This document shows positions 35,922-45,767 of a stretch of DNA of 64,000 nucleotides, one piece after another. The notes under the pieces are model-generated. The model saw nothing but the letters and a program-made list of their open reading frames with translations. It searched no databases and was not told the origin of the DNA. Made by a program: the position numbers and the translations under genes. Source of the DNA: Thalassoglobus neptunius (GTDB lineage Bacteria; Planctomycetota; Planctomycetia; Planctomycetales; Planctomycetaceae); the NCBI RefSeq assembly GCF_007859735.1, contig NZ_SIHI01000010.1, forward strand, positions 32,906 through 96,905, written 5' to 3'. Numbering within the stretch: the stretch's first letter is position 1; each line of letters opens with the position of its first letter.

Positions 35922-36300
35922 GCGACACTCAGTTATTAGAAGTCGAAGTTCTCGTCGTGGCTGCGTTCTGCGAATGGGTCATCTCGACTTCGCCTGGAAT
36001 TGCTCGTTCCGCAGAAAATTCGGTCTCTTTGCCAATGCGTCGTAAGCCAGAAATGCTGATGCTCTCATAACATGCGCGTGACCAAGGCTTTTGACGAGGG
36101 ATTGGAGTGATCCGATTCCCGGATTACGACGCCATGTTGCTTCAAAGTCTTACCGGGAAAATCGAATTACGCACGAACTCGCATTTGACGAACGCACTCG
36201 ACGGAAAACAGATCAACATAATCCTTTTGATGAAAGCAAGTTACGATCTATCGCCGGTGACTCAATTGCGTGGACAATGAGAGGAAATCGCGATCGGCGA
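35922..36300. other. Intergenic region downstream of the zinc-ribbon gene
   Basis: A 379-base stretch with no supported gene; the rightward frame starting at 36091 is opposite the next real gene. The Crp/Fnr promoter should lie near 35930-36000. Confidence 0.35.
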
Positions 36301-37212
36301 CTATCGGGCAATGCTGCTGATCACTTCTTTGAAAATCGGTTCGTACTTGTCCCAACGGTTATTGGGGCATTTCGCAACGACGTTGTACTGCCACTGCGAC
36401 CCCACGAGCGTCAGTCGATAGGCTCGCATCTTTCCCCCGAAGCCTTCACTGCCGGTAAATTCAACGAGCCAACCTGTGCCATACGGGACGTCGAATTCTT
36501 CACCCGGGGTCTCTTCGTAGTCACTGTAGTCCAGTTCGAACTGTTTCTGGGTGAGAAACTCGTGCACCTTCGCAGCAGGTGGGAGTTCATCAACAGGAGC
36601 TTCGCCGGGGATGATCGGACCTCCCGCGGGAAGCGAAGCCATGTCGGCAATTGGAGCTCCTGAGCGGCTGTGACGGACGGAAATACGTGCTGTTCCGTCT
36701 TCAAAGGTGGCGAATGGAGGCCGACCTCCCTGACCACCCCCACTTTCGACTTCCCAGTCGCTGGGATACTTGATGTTGAATTGGCCGAGATCGTGCTCAA
36801 ACGTGGAGTAATTGACCACTTCAGGCTGCTTCGGGCCGCTGCTGCCGCCTCCCATGTTCTGAACGGCGAAGAATCCCCCGATCCCGGCAATGAGGAGTGC
36901 TCCTACTCCGACGGCAACTTTGATGCCGGTGTTGGAGTTTTGCTTCTTCGACTTCGAACCCTTTTTGCGTTTGGGTTCGTCGTCCGCTCGTCTTTTTCGC
37001 GGAGGAAGTTCCTGCAGAATCGGATCTTCCTTGAGACCGAAGTTCATCCCGTAGTCATCTTCACAGGCAGGTGGAGCCGCGACTTTTTGCTTGACCTTGG
37101 GCGAAGGAACCTGAACCACTTCTCCGCATTCTTTGCATTTCATTTTCTTTCCGGCTGCTTCGTCCGGAACTTTGAAACCGCGGCCGCAGGAGCACTTAAA
37201 GGAAATTGCCAT
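36301..37212 (-). CDS. Zinc-ribbon, single-pass membrane protein
   Basis: The 303-residue protein opens with a zinc ribbon (Cys7, Cys9, Cys26 and Cys29 in KCSCGRGF...MKCKECGE), then a Lys/Arg-rich linker, one helix (about 97-117) and a C-terminal outer domain of about 180 residues resembling a beta-sandwich (FNIKYPSDWEV...YRLTLVGSQWQYNVVAKC). Similar ribbon-plus-helix proteins are common in planctomycetes, and the ribbon faces the cytoplasm. No function is known. Confidence 0.75.
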   Translation of the reverse strand: MAISFKCSCGRGFKVPDEAAGKKMKCKECGEVVQVPSPKVKQKVAAPPACEDDYGMNFGLKEDPILQELPPRKRRADDEPKRKKGSKSKKQNSNTGIKVAVGVGALLIAGIGGFFAVQNMGGGSSGPKQPEVVNYSTFEHDLGQFNIKYPSDWEVESGGGQGGRPPFATFEDGTARISVRHSRSGAPIADMASLPAGGPIIPGEAPVDELPPAAKVHEFLTQKQFELDYSDYEETPGEEFDVPYGTGWLVEFTGSEGFGGKMRAYRLTLVGSQWQYNVVAKCPNNRWDKYEPIFKEVISSIAR

Positions 37213-37475
37213 AAGGTCATCCGGGGTATTGAATGTGTCAGTGAAAAAGATGCCAATGAATCGGGTTCAGATGACAAAAGAATAGCGGTCGTTGACGATC
37301 AGAGAAAACGTTCACTGTCCATTCCGTTCGAATCAGATCAACGACTGCCGGTGAGACCTCCGTCCAACTCTCATCGTATGCTTCAGCGAGAAGGATGTCA
37401 CTCGCTCACCACATCAAATGAGTCGGCTCCCAGAGAGACGGGGGAGGCATCACCCGGTTCCTGTTACGATTTCAA
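37213..37475. other. Intergenic region
   Basis: A 263-base stretch upstream of the zinc-ribbon gene and downstream of the sulfatase. No gene or clear motif is seen. Confidence 0.35.
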
Positions 37476-39677
37476 TCACTTCTTTGCGGGACCAATTTCG
37501 ATGTTCACCGCTTCGATTTCTCCGTCATAGGCGAATCGACGAGGATATTTCGCCACGGGATCGCCATCATCGAGGCCAACTTGCAGACCTTCGGCGGGGA
37601 CTTTTTCGAGAAGCTTTTCGATCGTCCCGCTTCCCACTTTCATTCCGTCGACCTTGAGAACGACTTTTCCCTTTTTCCGAGCGATGACTTCAATCTGATG
37701 GGCGTTCTCAATGACGGAATCCGAACTGACAACTTCCAGATGTCCGCCGCTTCGAACCGCGAAGCGAAGCACTCCATCTTGCACGAACAACGAAATTCCA
37801 TGCGTCACGCCTCCTTGAGCCACAATCACTCCGTCTGGAGCGAATGACTCCAATTGAGCGCGAATCGTAAACGCTGTTCCAACGAGATTCGGAGACTCCG
37901 ACTTCGACAAATCCGCTCCAGCTTTGAGATCAAACTCTGTTTGCTTTGAGTGGTCGTGGTTTTGGGACCCTCTCCAGGCTCCGAGTGGAAGGACATCAGC
38001 GCGAGCAGCCCATTCATCCCAGATCTGTTCGAGTTCACGAACTCGAGCCGGATATTCGGCAGAGAGATCGTTCGCTTCGATGCGATCGACGGAAAGATCG
38101 TACAGCTCCCACGGCTTGTTTTCCTTGGCCACGAGTTTCCAGTCGCCAACTCGGACAGCCCGATTTCCTTCGTGCTCCCAAAACAATGCGTCTCGTTCAA
38201 TCTCTTGCCCCGAGAACGCAGGCTGAAGACTTTTGCCTTCGAACGGTTTGATTTCGTTGTCGCCGATCCGTTTTGGATACTCCGCTCCGGCAACATCAAG
38301 ACACGTCGCCATGATGTCGATGAGGTGTCCGGGCTGAGACTCCAGTTCGCCTTTTCGGAAAATCCCGTTCGGCCAGTGGCAGATCAAAGGGCTTGAGATT
38401 CCGCCTTCGTGCACCCAGTGCTTGTATTCGCGAAACGGAGTGTTCGAAACATTCGCCCAGCCTCGTCCGTAGGCGATGTACGTGTCGGCAGGGCCGGGCA
38501 TCACTCCGGGACCCTGAACGACGGGATATCCATCTCGCGCCTTGTTCGGAATCATGTCCGTCTGCAATTCCGCGACGTCCATTGCTTCACCGGGACTTTC
38601 GGGGCGCTCGCGCAAATTTCCGCTCGGTCTGCGGCCCAGTCCTTCCGCACATCCTCCGTTGTCCTGCAGAAAGAAGATGAGAGTGTCGTCGAGTGCTCCC
38701 AGTTCTTCGAGTTTCTCGACAATCCGACCGATTCCTTGATCCATGTTGTCGACCATCGCTGCATAAACTTGCATGCACGCAATTTCCCATTCCCGATGCT
38801 CGACTTCGTTCCAGTTTTCCGCGTCAGCAGGCAACTCTGTGTCGGGACGAACGAGCCCAAGTTCTTTCAGTCGATCGAGGCGGGCCTGACGGATTGCCCG
38901 GTATCCTTCATCGTAGACTCCGTCATACTTGGCAATATCTTCGGGAAGAGCGTGCATCGGCCAGTGTGCCGCCGTGTACGCAACGTACATGAAGAACGGT
39001 TGAATCGGTTTCGACTCCGGTTTTTCGAAATGCTCGTCGATGAAGCGGACCGCATGGTCGCTGATTGCATCTGTGTAGTAATACGTCTCGGGCTGATATT
39101 CCGAATCAGCGTATGGAGAAATCTGAGTATTGTCGCGGGTCAACGAATTTGGATCGAAGAAACTTCCCGCTCCATGAATCGTGCCGTAGAAGCGGTCAAA
39201 TCCCCGCTGCAGCGGCCAGTTGGACTTGTCTCCATCCGGTTTAACGTGTGGAGTCACATGCCACTTTCCTGACATATATGTTGAATATCCGGCAGGTTTC
39301 AGGGCTTCGGCGATTGTCACGCACTGACGGTTGAGGTTCCCGCGATAGCCAGCGATTTTCCGATCCGACATCATGTGACCGATCCCCGCCTGATGAGGAT
39401 AAAGCCCGGTCAGGAGCGAAGCACGAGTCGGACAACATCGGGCTGTGTTGTAAAACTGAGTAAACCGAAGCCCGCCATCAGCGAGTTGTTGCAGATTCGG
39501 CGTCTGAATTTCTCCCCCATAGGGTTGAATATCAGAAAAGCCCATGTCGTCAGACATGATCAAGATGATATTCGGTCGCTCCGAGTCGGCGCGATCCGCC
39601 GCATCAAGAGACAAGGCAGGAAGCAAGACCGCAGCAATGGAAAGGAATCGACGGAGGAGGGCAGGAATTTTGGGCAT
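37476..39677 (-). CDS. Secreted sulfatase with C-terminal LamG-like domain
   Basis: A signal peptide (FLSIAAVLLPALSLDAA) is followed by a type I sulfatase of about 560 residues: metal Asp43 and Asp44 in MSDDMGFSD, and Cys81 in CCPTR (the C-x-P-x-R motif that a formylglycine-generating enzyme converts). The C-terminal 140 residues look like a concanavalin/LamG-like beta-sandwich (GTAFTIRAQLESFAPDGVIVAQGG). At 733 residues it is longer than typical. It probably removes sulphate from algal polysaccharides; substrate unknown. Confidence 0.93.
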   Translation of the reverse strand: MPKIPALLRRFLSIAAVLLPALSLDAADRADSERPNIILIMSDDMGFSDIQPYGGEIQTPNLQQLADGGLRFTQFYNTARCCPTRASLLTGLYPHQAGIGHMMSDRKIAGYRGNLNRQCVTIAEALKPAGYSTYMSGKWHVTPHVKPDGDKSNWPLQRGFDRFYGTIHGAGSFFDPNSLTRDNTQISPYADSEYQPETYYYTDAISDHAVRFIDEHFEKPESKPIQPFFMYVAYTAAHWPMHALPEDIAKYDGVYDEGYRAIRQARLDRLKELGLVRPDTELPADAENWNEVEHREWEIACMQVYAAMVDNMDQGIGRIVEKLEELGALDDTLIFFLQDNGGCAEGLGRRPSGNLRERPESPGEAMDVAELQTDMIPNKARDGYPVVQGPGVMPGPADTYIAYGRGWANVSNTPFREYKHWVHEGGISSPLICHWPNGIFRKGELESQPGHLIDIMATCLDVAGAEYPKRIGDNEIKPFEGKSLQPAFSGQEIERDALFWEHEGNRAVRVGDWKLVAKENKPWELYDLSVDRIEANDLSAEYPARVRELEQIWDEWAARADVLPLGAWRGSQNHDHSKQTEFDLKAGADLSKSESPNLVGTAFTIRAQLESFAPDGVIVAQGGVTHGISLFVQDGVLRFAVRSGGHLEVVSSDSVIENAHQIEVIARKKGKVVLKVDGMKVGSGTIEKLLEKVPAEGLQVGLDDGDPVAKYPRRFAYDGEIEAVNIEIGPAKK

Positions 39678-39845
39678 GAGGCGAAAACCGTTCAGGGAAT
39701 TGAATGACAGACGCTGCGTCAGTAAAACGCATCAACGTCAATCGAAATCATCCAGAATCAGCAAGTGACTCACAAGTCAGCGTTTTTAAGAACCTCAGAG
39801 TTCTTTAGAATCCCAGTCACTGTTCAATTCTTTGGAAGGACCCAC

Positions 39846-41543
39846 ATGTCACCCGCACCACAGTCCGACGACTCGGAATCGGCCAAACTTGACTTCATTC
39901 GGGAAATTGTCGCCCGCGACGTCCAGGCCAACACACATCAGGGACGAGTTCATACTCGCTTCCCTCCAGAGCCGAATGGATACCTCCACATCGGCCACGC
40001 GAAATCGATCTGCCTGAATTTCGGGATCGCTCAAGAGTTCGGTGGCAAGTGCAATCTTCGATTCGACGACACCAACCCCACCAAAGAAGACGTGGAGTAT
40101 GTCGAATCGATTCAGGAAGACATTCGATGGCTGGGATTCGAGTGGGATGAACTGCACTTTGCATCAGACTACTTCGAACAACTTTACGAATGGTCCTGCG
40201 AACTGATTCGCAAAGAACTCGCCTATGTCGACAGCCAGACACTCGAGGAAATCCGGCAACAGCGCGGGACAGCCACGGAACCGGGTCAGGAGAGCCGGTA
40301 TCGGAACCGCTCGGTCGACGAGAACCTCGATCTGTTCTCCCGAATGAGAAGCGGAGAATTCGCAGACGGAGAGCACGTGCTGCGGGCGCGGATCGATATG
40401 GCGTCCAAGCATCTCATTCTCCGCGATCCGTTGATGTATCGAATTCGGCATGCCGAACATCATCGAACCGGCAATCAGTGGTGCATCTACCCGATGTACG
40501 ACTATGCCCATGGACAAAGTGATGCGATCGAAGAGATCACTCACTCGATCTGCACACTCGAATTCGATACGCATCGACCGCTTTACGACTGGTTTATCGA
40601 AAAGCTCGGGATCTTTCCGTCGCATCAGTACGAATTTGCCCGCTTGAATCTCACCTACACAGTGATGAGCAAGCGCAAGTTCATTGATCTTGTCGATGGA
40701 AATTATGTCGACGGCTGGGATGACCCGCGCATGCCAACGCTCAGCGGGATGCGGAGAAGGGGATACACTCCGGAAGCAATCCGCAACTTCTGCTCCGAAA
40801 TTGGAGTCACCAAATACAACGGCCTTACTGATTTGGTCGTTCTCGAAAATGCGCTTCGCGCCGATTTGAACAAGCGAGCCGAACGGCGGATGGCAGTGCT
40901 TGATCCGCTGCGAGTTGTCATCACGAATTACCCGGAAGGGGAATCTGAAGAACTCGACGCTGTCAACAATCCGGAAGATGAGTCCGCTGGCACGCGGAAG
41001 ATTCCTTTCGGTCGCGAAATCTTCATCGAGCGCGATGACTTCATGGAAGATCCGCCGAAGAAATTCTTCCGCCTCGGTCCTGGTCGAGAAGTTCGCCTTC
41101 GCTGGGCGTATTTTCTGACCTGTCAGGAAGCGATCAAAGACGAAGACGGGAACATCGTCGAATTGAGATGCACATACGACCCGGAGACAAAAGGGGGCAA
41201 TGCTCCCGATGGAAGAAAAGTGAAAGGGACCATTCACTGGGTAAGTGCCGAACACTCTGTTGAAGCAGAAGTTCGACTCTACGATCACCTTCTGAAAGTC
41301 GAAAACCCCGCCGACATGCCAGAAGGGCAAGACTGGAAAGAGGCACTCAATGAGAATTCATTGAGTGTTCTTAAGGGATGCCGTCTGGAACCGAGTCTCG
41401 CCGATAACGACGGGGCGATGCCGGTCCAGTTTGAGCGGAAAGGCTATTTCATTCAGGACGCTCGCGATTCCGCTGCCGGTCACCTCGTCTTCAACCGCAC
41501 TGTTTCTCTCAAAGACAGTTGGTCGAAGAAAGGGCGTCGTTAA
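39846..41543 (+). CDS. glnS: Glutaminyl-tRNA synthetase
   Basis: GGAAGGA 5 bases upstream supports the start at 39846. The 565-residue enzyme has HIGH at 48-51 ([12 protein letters not shown]), the KMSKS-type VMSKRK, and the GlnS-type C-terminal anticodon-binding half. The specific reading ([15 protein letters not shown]) separates it from GltX. It charges tRNA-Gln directly with glutamine. Confidence 0.95.
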   Translation: MSPAPQSDDSESAKLDFIREIVARDVQANTHQGRVHTRFPPEPNGYLHIGHAKSICLNFGIAQEFGGKCNLRFDDTNPTKEDVEYVESIQEDIRWLGFEWDELHFASDYFEQLYEWSCELIRKELAYVDSQTLEEIRQQRGTATEPGQESRYRNRSVDENLDLFSRMRSGEFADGEHVLRARIDMASKHLILRDPLMYRIRHAEHHRTGNQWCIYPMYDYAHGQSDAIEEITHSICTLEFDTHRPLYDWFIEKLGIFPSHQYEFARLNLTYTVMSKRKFIDLVDGNYVDGWDDPRMPTLSGMRRRGYTPEAIRNFCSEIGVTKYNGLTDLVVLENALRADLNKRAERRMAVLDPLRVVITNYPEGESEELDAVNNPEDESAGTRKIPFGREIFIERDDFMEDPPKKFFRLGPGREVRLRWAYFLTCQEAIKDEDGNIVELRCTYDPETKGGNAPDGRKVKGTIHWVSAEHSVEAEVRLYDHLLKVENPADMPEGQDWKEALNENSLSVLKGCRLEPSLADNDGAMPVQFERKGYFIQDARDSAAGHLVFNRTVSLKDSWSKKGRR

Positions 41544-41581
41544 CGTTCTTCAGCTTGATTCCTGAAGAATGCACAGTCATC

Positions 41582-41625
41582 AACCTCGGAAGCGCAGGGG
41601 CAGAATGTCACGCGTTTCCGAGGTT
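41582..41625. terminator. Long hairpin between glnS and hsp20
   Basis: AACCTCGGAA (41582-41591) and TTCCGAGGTT (41616-41625) form a perfect 10-bp stem with further inner pairing GCG/CGC. It separates convergent genes and lacks a T-run on either side, so it is a terminator of uncertain efficiency or a transcript-end structure. Confidence 0.45.
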
Positions 41626-41642
41626 CACACTTTGCTCACTGC

Positions 41643-42137
41643 TCACTCATCTGTCGCGCACTCATCCGTCACTTGAACAACAATCGTGTGACGCTTTTCT
41701 TCTTCCCGTTTGGGAAGCGTGACCGTTAGCACTCCGTTCTGGAAAACGGCACTCGCTGCGTCTTCTCGGACGAGGCATGGCAGCTCCACTGCTCGAGAGA
41801 AGCGGGGTTTGCGACGTTCCTGGCGGTGTTGTGTCCCTTCGACTTCTTTCGCTTCTTCAATGTGCTCAGCCCGAACATGCAAACGTAAGCCGACAACTTC
41901 CAGGTTGATTTCGTTGGAATCAACTCCGGGAAGTTCCATGACGACTCGCACCTCCATCGGCGTCTCAACGAGATCGACCTCGGGGACACGGACGTCTTTG
42001 GAGGAGGGCTCTGTTCCTTCCCATTGACGGGTGAAACGGTTCAGCATGTTGTCAAACTCTTGTTGGAGAGCTTGAAAGGGATCTCGACGAAACAGGGACT
42101 GCTGCCCTCGTTCTTGTGAAGAAAAATCCGGTTCCAC
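41643..42137 (-). CDS. Hsp20/alpha-crystallin small heat-shock protein
   Basis: The GTG at 42137 is the likely start: AGGAGG lies 8 bases upstream, an exceptionally good ribosome site here, and the longer frame upstream has no family similarity. The 164-residue protein has the alpha-crystallin core (EVDLVETPMEVRVVMELPGVDSNEINL through FQNGVLTVTLPK). It should form oligomeric chaperones. No CIRCE operator is visible upstream. Confidence 0.9.
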   Translation of the reverse strand: MEPDFSSQERGQQSLFRRDPFQALQQEFDNMLNRFTRQWEGTEPSSKDVRVPEVDLVETPMEVRVVMELPGVDSNEINLEVVGLRLHVRAEHIEEAKEVEGTQHRQERRKPRFSRAVELPCLVREDAASAVFQNGVLTVTLPKREEEKRHTIVVQVTDECATDE

Positions 42138-42724
42138 AGCACAGTCCTCCTTATCTGAATGGAATTCGAACTCACCAGAATGAAACGTGATCTCCGGGCA
42201 ATGCCTGTCTTTCAACAAAACCAATTGCGAGGTGGGAGATCAGCGACAAACACTTCTGGTCTGTCGACACATTCTATGGCATCTCCATCTTTGAATTGCA
42301 GCGATTCGCGAGCAAACCATCCTTTCACGGAAAGTTAACGAGTTCAGGAAAGTGCTTGGAATCCGTGAAATGGTCTGTTCATCTTCGTCGTGGCCGTCTG
42401 TCACAATTTCCAAAAATTCTCTTCAGTGACTCGACAGGTCCTATCGCCCGGAAACTCGCGTCGCTTCTCAGCAACAAGGTGTTTCCCGAATGAAACTTCA
42501 CACTTCGCAAGTTTCCTGAAACACCATTTTCGGAATCCGAAAGTCGCCCAAAATTCTCTCAATCTCCTCACCGTTCGTGTTTCTAAGACATTCGGCCAAA
42601 ATTCGAAAAAATTGTTCTTTTCGCCTTCGTCTGCTTCATTCAAGGTTTACATTTCGAAGAGGGTAATAGAACAATAACCCATGTACGTTTGTTGATGGGC
42701 CAACAACAAGAACAAGGGTAGGGC
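42138..42724. other. Long intergenic region
   Basis: Nearly 590 bases between the divergent Hsp20 and membrane-protein genes, AT-rich in the middle. No frame has host codon use. Promoters for both genes are expected. I see no CIRCE or other named element. Confidence 0.4.
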
Positions 42725-43129
42725 ATGAGAATCATGCAATTTGGTGGACTCTACTTTTTGATCACAGTCACGCTGCACTTTCTTGTGCAGCAGATCCGTC
42801 AGCTCCCGATTCTACCCCAGGTCGGACGACGCGCGGCGGGGTTGGTCGAAGCTCCGATCATGCTTGTGTTGATCTTCATCACTGCCGCTGTTCTCGTGCG
42901 GCTCATTGGATCTCAACTCACCTCCCGATCACTGCTCATCGCGGGCGCATTTGCAACCGGGCTACTCATCGTCTCCGGGCTGCTTCTTGATATCGGTGTG
43001 AGCGGTTATCGCCCCAGCGAATACTTCCTCAATGCCGATCGCACGACGCGGGCCGTTTATCTGGGCGGACTCTTCGTCTTTGCACTCTCTCCAGCACTTG
43101 TTCAGCAAATTCGAACGAAGCAAGTTTGA
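42725..43129 (+). CDS. Four-helix membrane protein, unknown
   Basis: A 134-residue protein with AGGG upstream and about four membrane helices (near 4-24, 43-63, 68-90 and 108-126). There is no recognisable domain. It stands alone, 380 bases before the AI-2E-type permease gene. Function unknown. Confidence 0.7.
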   Translation: MRIMQFGGLYFLITVTLHFLVQQIRQLPILPQVGRRAAGLVEAPIMLVLIFITAAVLVRLIGSQLTSRSLLIAGAFATGLLIVSGLLLDIGVSGYRPSEYFLNADRTTRAVYLGGLFVFALSPALVQQIRTKQV

Positions 43130-43512
43130 GACGATGGTACACTCGTCGCAATCGTGCTGGGGAACGGCCTGAAGAAGGCGCTCTCAATTCCTCCACTCGC
43201 ATTCATGACATCAGGTCTTTACATTGAGAGGCGGTTCCCCCTGATCACTTCGATCGTGTTGTGAAGACGCAGTTGTGACGGCGTAAGACGCTGTAATCGT
43301 GCAACAGTTTTGGCTCCCTCAGTGGAAACGTGTCTTCAACAACCCGTTCGAGTCTGGTCCTGGAATCGAACAACGAATTAGAAAAGAATATGATTCTCAA
43401 CGATTCGAATCGCGTTGAGAAACGTTGCACTTCCGCCGTTGACATCAATCGACGCGCCCGTCCCCAATCTTGAAGCGGCAGCAATTCATTCCCATAGGAA
43501 GTACATCAGCAG
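43130..43512. other. Intergenic region upstream of permease gene
   Basis: A 383-base gap with a few short frames, none convincing. The promoter of the permease gene should be here. Confidence 0.35.
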
Positions 43513-45087
43513 ATGATTAAAGTTTCCGAGGGTCGACTCCAAACCGTTTGTCTTCTATTCATCACAACGGTCCTGGCGACGTTTGCCGCTTACTGGCTGC
43601 GTCCCGTTCTTGTTCCACTGGTGTTGGCTGTCTTCATCGTGAATGGAGTCACACCGATTCTGGAGTTTCTCGAGAAGTCGATCGCTTCGTCTCGATTTAC
43701 CGCAGCTGTGATTGCGTTCCTTGTCGGTTCACTGGTGATGGTCATGTTGATGGCATCGCTCTGGGCATCAGTCGTGGACCTTTCGAAGAACTGGGCGACC
43801 TATGAGGCTCAATTGCAACTGATGATGCGGAATCTCCGCACGGTTCTCCCGATGCCTTTGGAACCTGATGTGCCGGAGGAGCCGAGAGAAAAACGCCTAG
43901 GCGAAAGAGATCCTCCGCTCATTTCTCAGTCTTCTCCAGACATCGACGATACCGCGGATTCCGAGTCATCAGACAAGGAAGATTCTGGAACGTCCGACAT
44001 CTCGACTGCAGAAGAACTTCCTGTTGAAGCTCCTCCGGACGAAAAGAGCGGCGATGGCGGTTCTCCTCCGGAACAACCCGAGGGAGATCCAACGGACGGT
44101 TCCAGTCCGACAGATGATTCCAATTCTGAAAACGTCGGCCAGAGCGAAGACAATTCCGCGCCACGTGAGCAGGACGAAGGAGAAAATGCGGAGCAAGAGA
44201 ATCCCAATTCTTCAGAGACCAATCCGCCTGATCCCAGTTCGGAATCAACTGTGGAGTCCTCCGGTGCGAGTGAAGAATCTGCCGAAACCGGCGAACTGGT
44301 GGCCAGACCACTGCACCGAATTACTCCGGTCGATTCGCAAACCAAAGTCCTTGCGCCGGAAGTTCGCCCGAAGACTGTCCCCAGCGACAACGACACCTTC
44401 AGCCGATTGCTGACGAACACAGTCCGGGCTGGGTTCTTCGACATGTCCCAGCTCTTTCTCCAGATGATCTCCTCCAGCGTGATCGTGCTGATTTACGTCT
44501 TCTTTCTCATGCTGGGTGTTCCGAATCCGTCCGCCCGTCCGCAAGTTCTGAATGAGATCGACCGACAGATTCGTTCGTATTTGTCGCTGAAATCGGTGAT
44601 CTCTGTTCTGACCGGATGCGTTTTCGGATTGACCCTTTGGTTTTTCGGAATTCCGATGGCACTGGCGTTTGGTGTAATGGCGTGCTTTCTGAATTTCATT
44701 CCCAACATCGGCCCGATCATTGCCAGTCTGCTTCCATTGCCACTGATTATTCTCCAACCAGGAGCGGGCATTCTATGGATCGTACTCGTCGTCGCACTCA
44801 CAAGCACAATCCAGTTCGTCAGCGGGAATGTCATTGAGCCCCGCTTGATGGGAAAGTCTTCCGACCTGCATCCAATCGTCGTGCTTGTGGCTCTGATGTT
44901 CTGGGGAATGCTGTGGGGAGTCGTGGGAATGTTCCTGGCGGTTCCGATCACCTCGGGAATTCGAATTGCTCTGAATGAATTCGAACAGACTCAGGGAATC
45001 GCGGAGATGATGGCCGGACGCTGGCCCGAACAGCTAGTCGTTGTTTCAAATTCCGAGGGTCATGAGTCAAATTCCGGAACTGTTTGA
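43513..45087 (+). CDS. AI-2E-family transporter with large acidic insert
   Basis: The 524-residue protein has the AI-2E family layout (helices near 10-30, 30-50, 60-85, then several after about 310) and family signatures such as SLKSVISVLTGCVFGLTLW and FLNFIPNIGPIIASLLPLPL. Family members are usually about 350 residues; here residues about 118-270 are a Glu/Asp/Ser/Pro-rich, unstructured-looking insert between the early helices and the rest (runs such as EDSGTSDIS, EEPREKRLGERDPP). The family exports small molecules or ions, including AI-2 in some members. The insert is likely a periplasmic or cytoplasmic loop. Confidence 0.82.
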   Translation: MIKVSEGRLQTVCLLFITTVLATFAAYWLRPVLVPLVLAVFIVNGVTPILEFLEKSIASSRFTAAVIAFLVGSLVMVMLMASLWASVVDLSKNWATYEAQLQLMMRNLRTVLPMPLEPDVPEEPREKRLGERDPPLISQSSPDIDDTADSESSDKEDSGTSDISTAEELPVEAPPDEKSGDGGSPPEQPEGDPTDGSSPTDDSNSENVGQSEDNSAPREQDEGENAEQENPNSSETNPPDPSSESTVESSGASEESAETGELVARPLHRITPVDSQTKVLAPEVRPKTVPSDNDTFSRLLTNTVRAGFFDMSQLFLQMISSSVIVLIYVFFLMLGVPNPSARPQVLNEIDRQIRSYLSLKSVISVLTGCVFGLTLWFFGIPMALAFGVMACFLNFIPNIGPIIASLLPLPLIILQPGAGILWIVLVVALTSTIQFVSGNVIEPRLMGKSSDLHPIVVLVALMFWGMLWGVVGMFLAVPITSGIRIALNEFEQTQGIAEMMAGRWPEQLVVVSNSEGHESNSGTV

Positions 45088-45136
45088 TTTCGTTCGAGAA
45101 GTCAACGAGTTTGAATTGCGATCGCAGATTCCAGTT

Positions 45137-45640
45137 TCACGTGTCTGAGGACTCTTCATCAGCTTCGTGAGCATGCGATCGTCGATCACCTGCTCGTGAA
45201 ATCGCCCCGAGACGGGGGTGAACCACAGCCCACGATTGCATTTCAACGAAAAGGAACGATGCCGTCCAGGCGATGAGAACGAGCCCGATCAGTGTTTCAA
45301 GAACCGTCATCATTCGCAGGTTTCCGACGGGGATTAAATCGCCGAAGCCCAATGACGTATAGACCTGAAACGAGAAGTACCAGTAGTCCTCGGAGCGCAC
45401 GCCGTCTCCATCTTGAATCCAGCCATTTCCGGGAAAGTGGCTAAGTATTTCGTAGACGAATGAGAACAGCAACATCTCAAGGATGTGAGCCATCAGGACA
45501 CCGAGAATCGTCACGTTGATCCACCATCGTTTCCTCTGATGAACTTGATCCCTGGGAGTGGCGAGAAAAGTGAAGGTGTTGTAGTGGATCGCGACGCATG
45601 TCAAAACGAGCGTCGCGGAGACAACACAAATCAAAAACAT
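45137..45640 (-). CDS. Two-helix potassium-channel-like protein
   Basis: The start at 45640 gives MFLICVVSATLV and a 167-residue protein. It has an N-terminal helix, a second helix (about 45-65), the pore motif YTSLGFGDLIPVG (like the TxGFGD filter of K+ channels) and a third helix before a polar tail. The longer frame upstream is Ser/Arg-rich and non-coding in look. The gene lies 127 bases after the RND pump gene. It is ion-channel-like by motif; ion selectivity is not proved. Confidence 0.75.
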   Translation of the reverse strand: MFLICVVSATLVLTCVAIHYNTFTFLATPRDQVHQRKRWWINVTILGVLMAHILEMLLFSFVYEILSHFPGNGWIQDGDGVRSEDYWYFSFQVYTSLGFGDLIPVGNLRMMTVLETLIGLVLIAWTASFLFVEMQSWAVVHPRLGAISRAGDRRSHAHEADEESSDT

Positions 45641-45767
45641 TTCGGAGCCCCTGATTTCTGAGCAAATTGGTCTTGGCCGTGCACTCGTTCTGGCTGTTTG
45701 ACCTGTGATTCGTTCAGTCTGCTCGGTCGAATTTGCGACGACGGTTTCAAAAACCGATTGACTCTGT

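Noticed and set aside
36091..36663. Rightward frame of 190 codons
   Set aside because: It lies mostly opposite the zinc-ribbon membrane gene, whose homology and codon use are far better.
42138..42724. CIRCE element before the Hsp20 gene
   Set aside because: No TTAGCACTC-N9-GAGTGCTAA-like sequence was found in the region.
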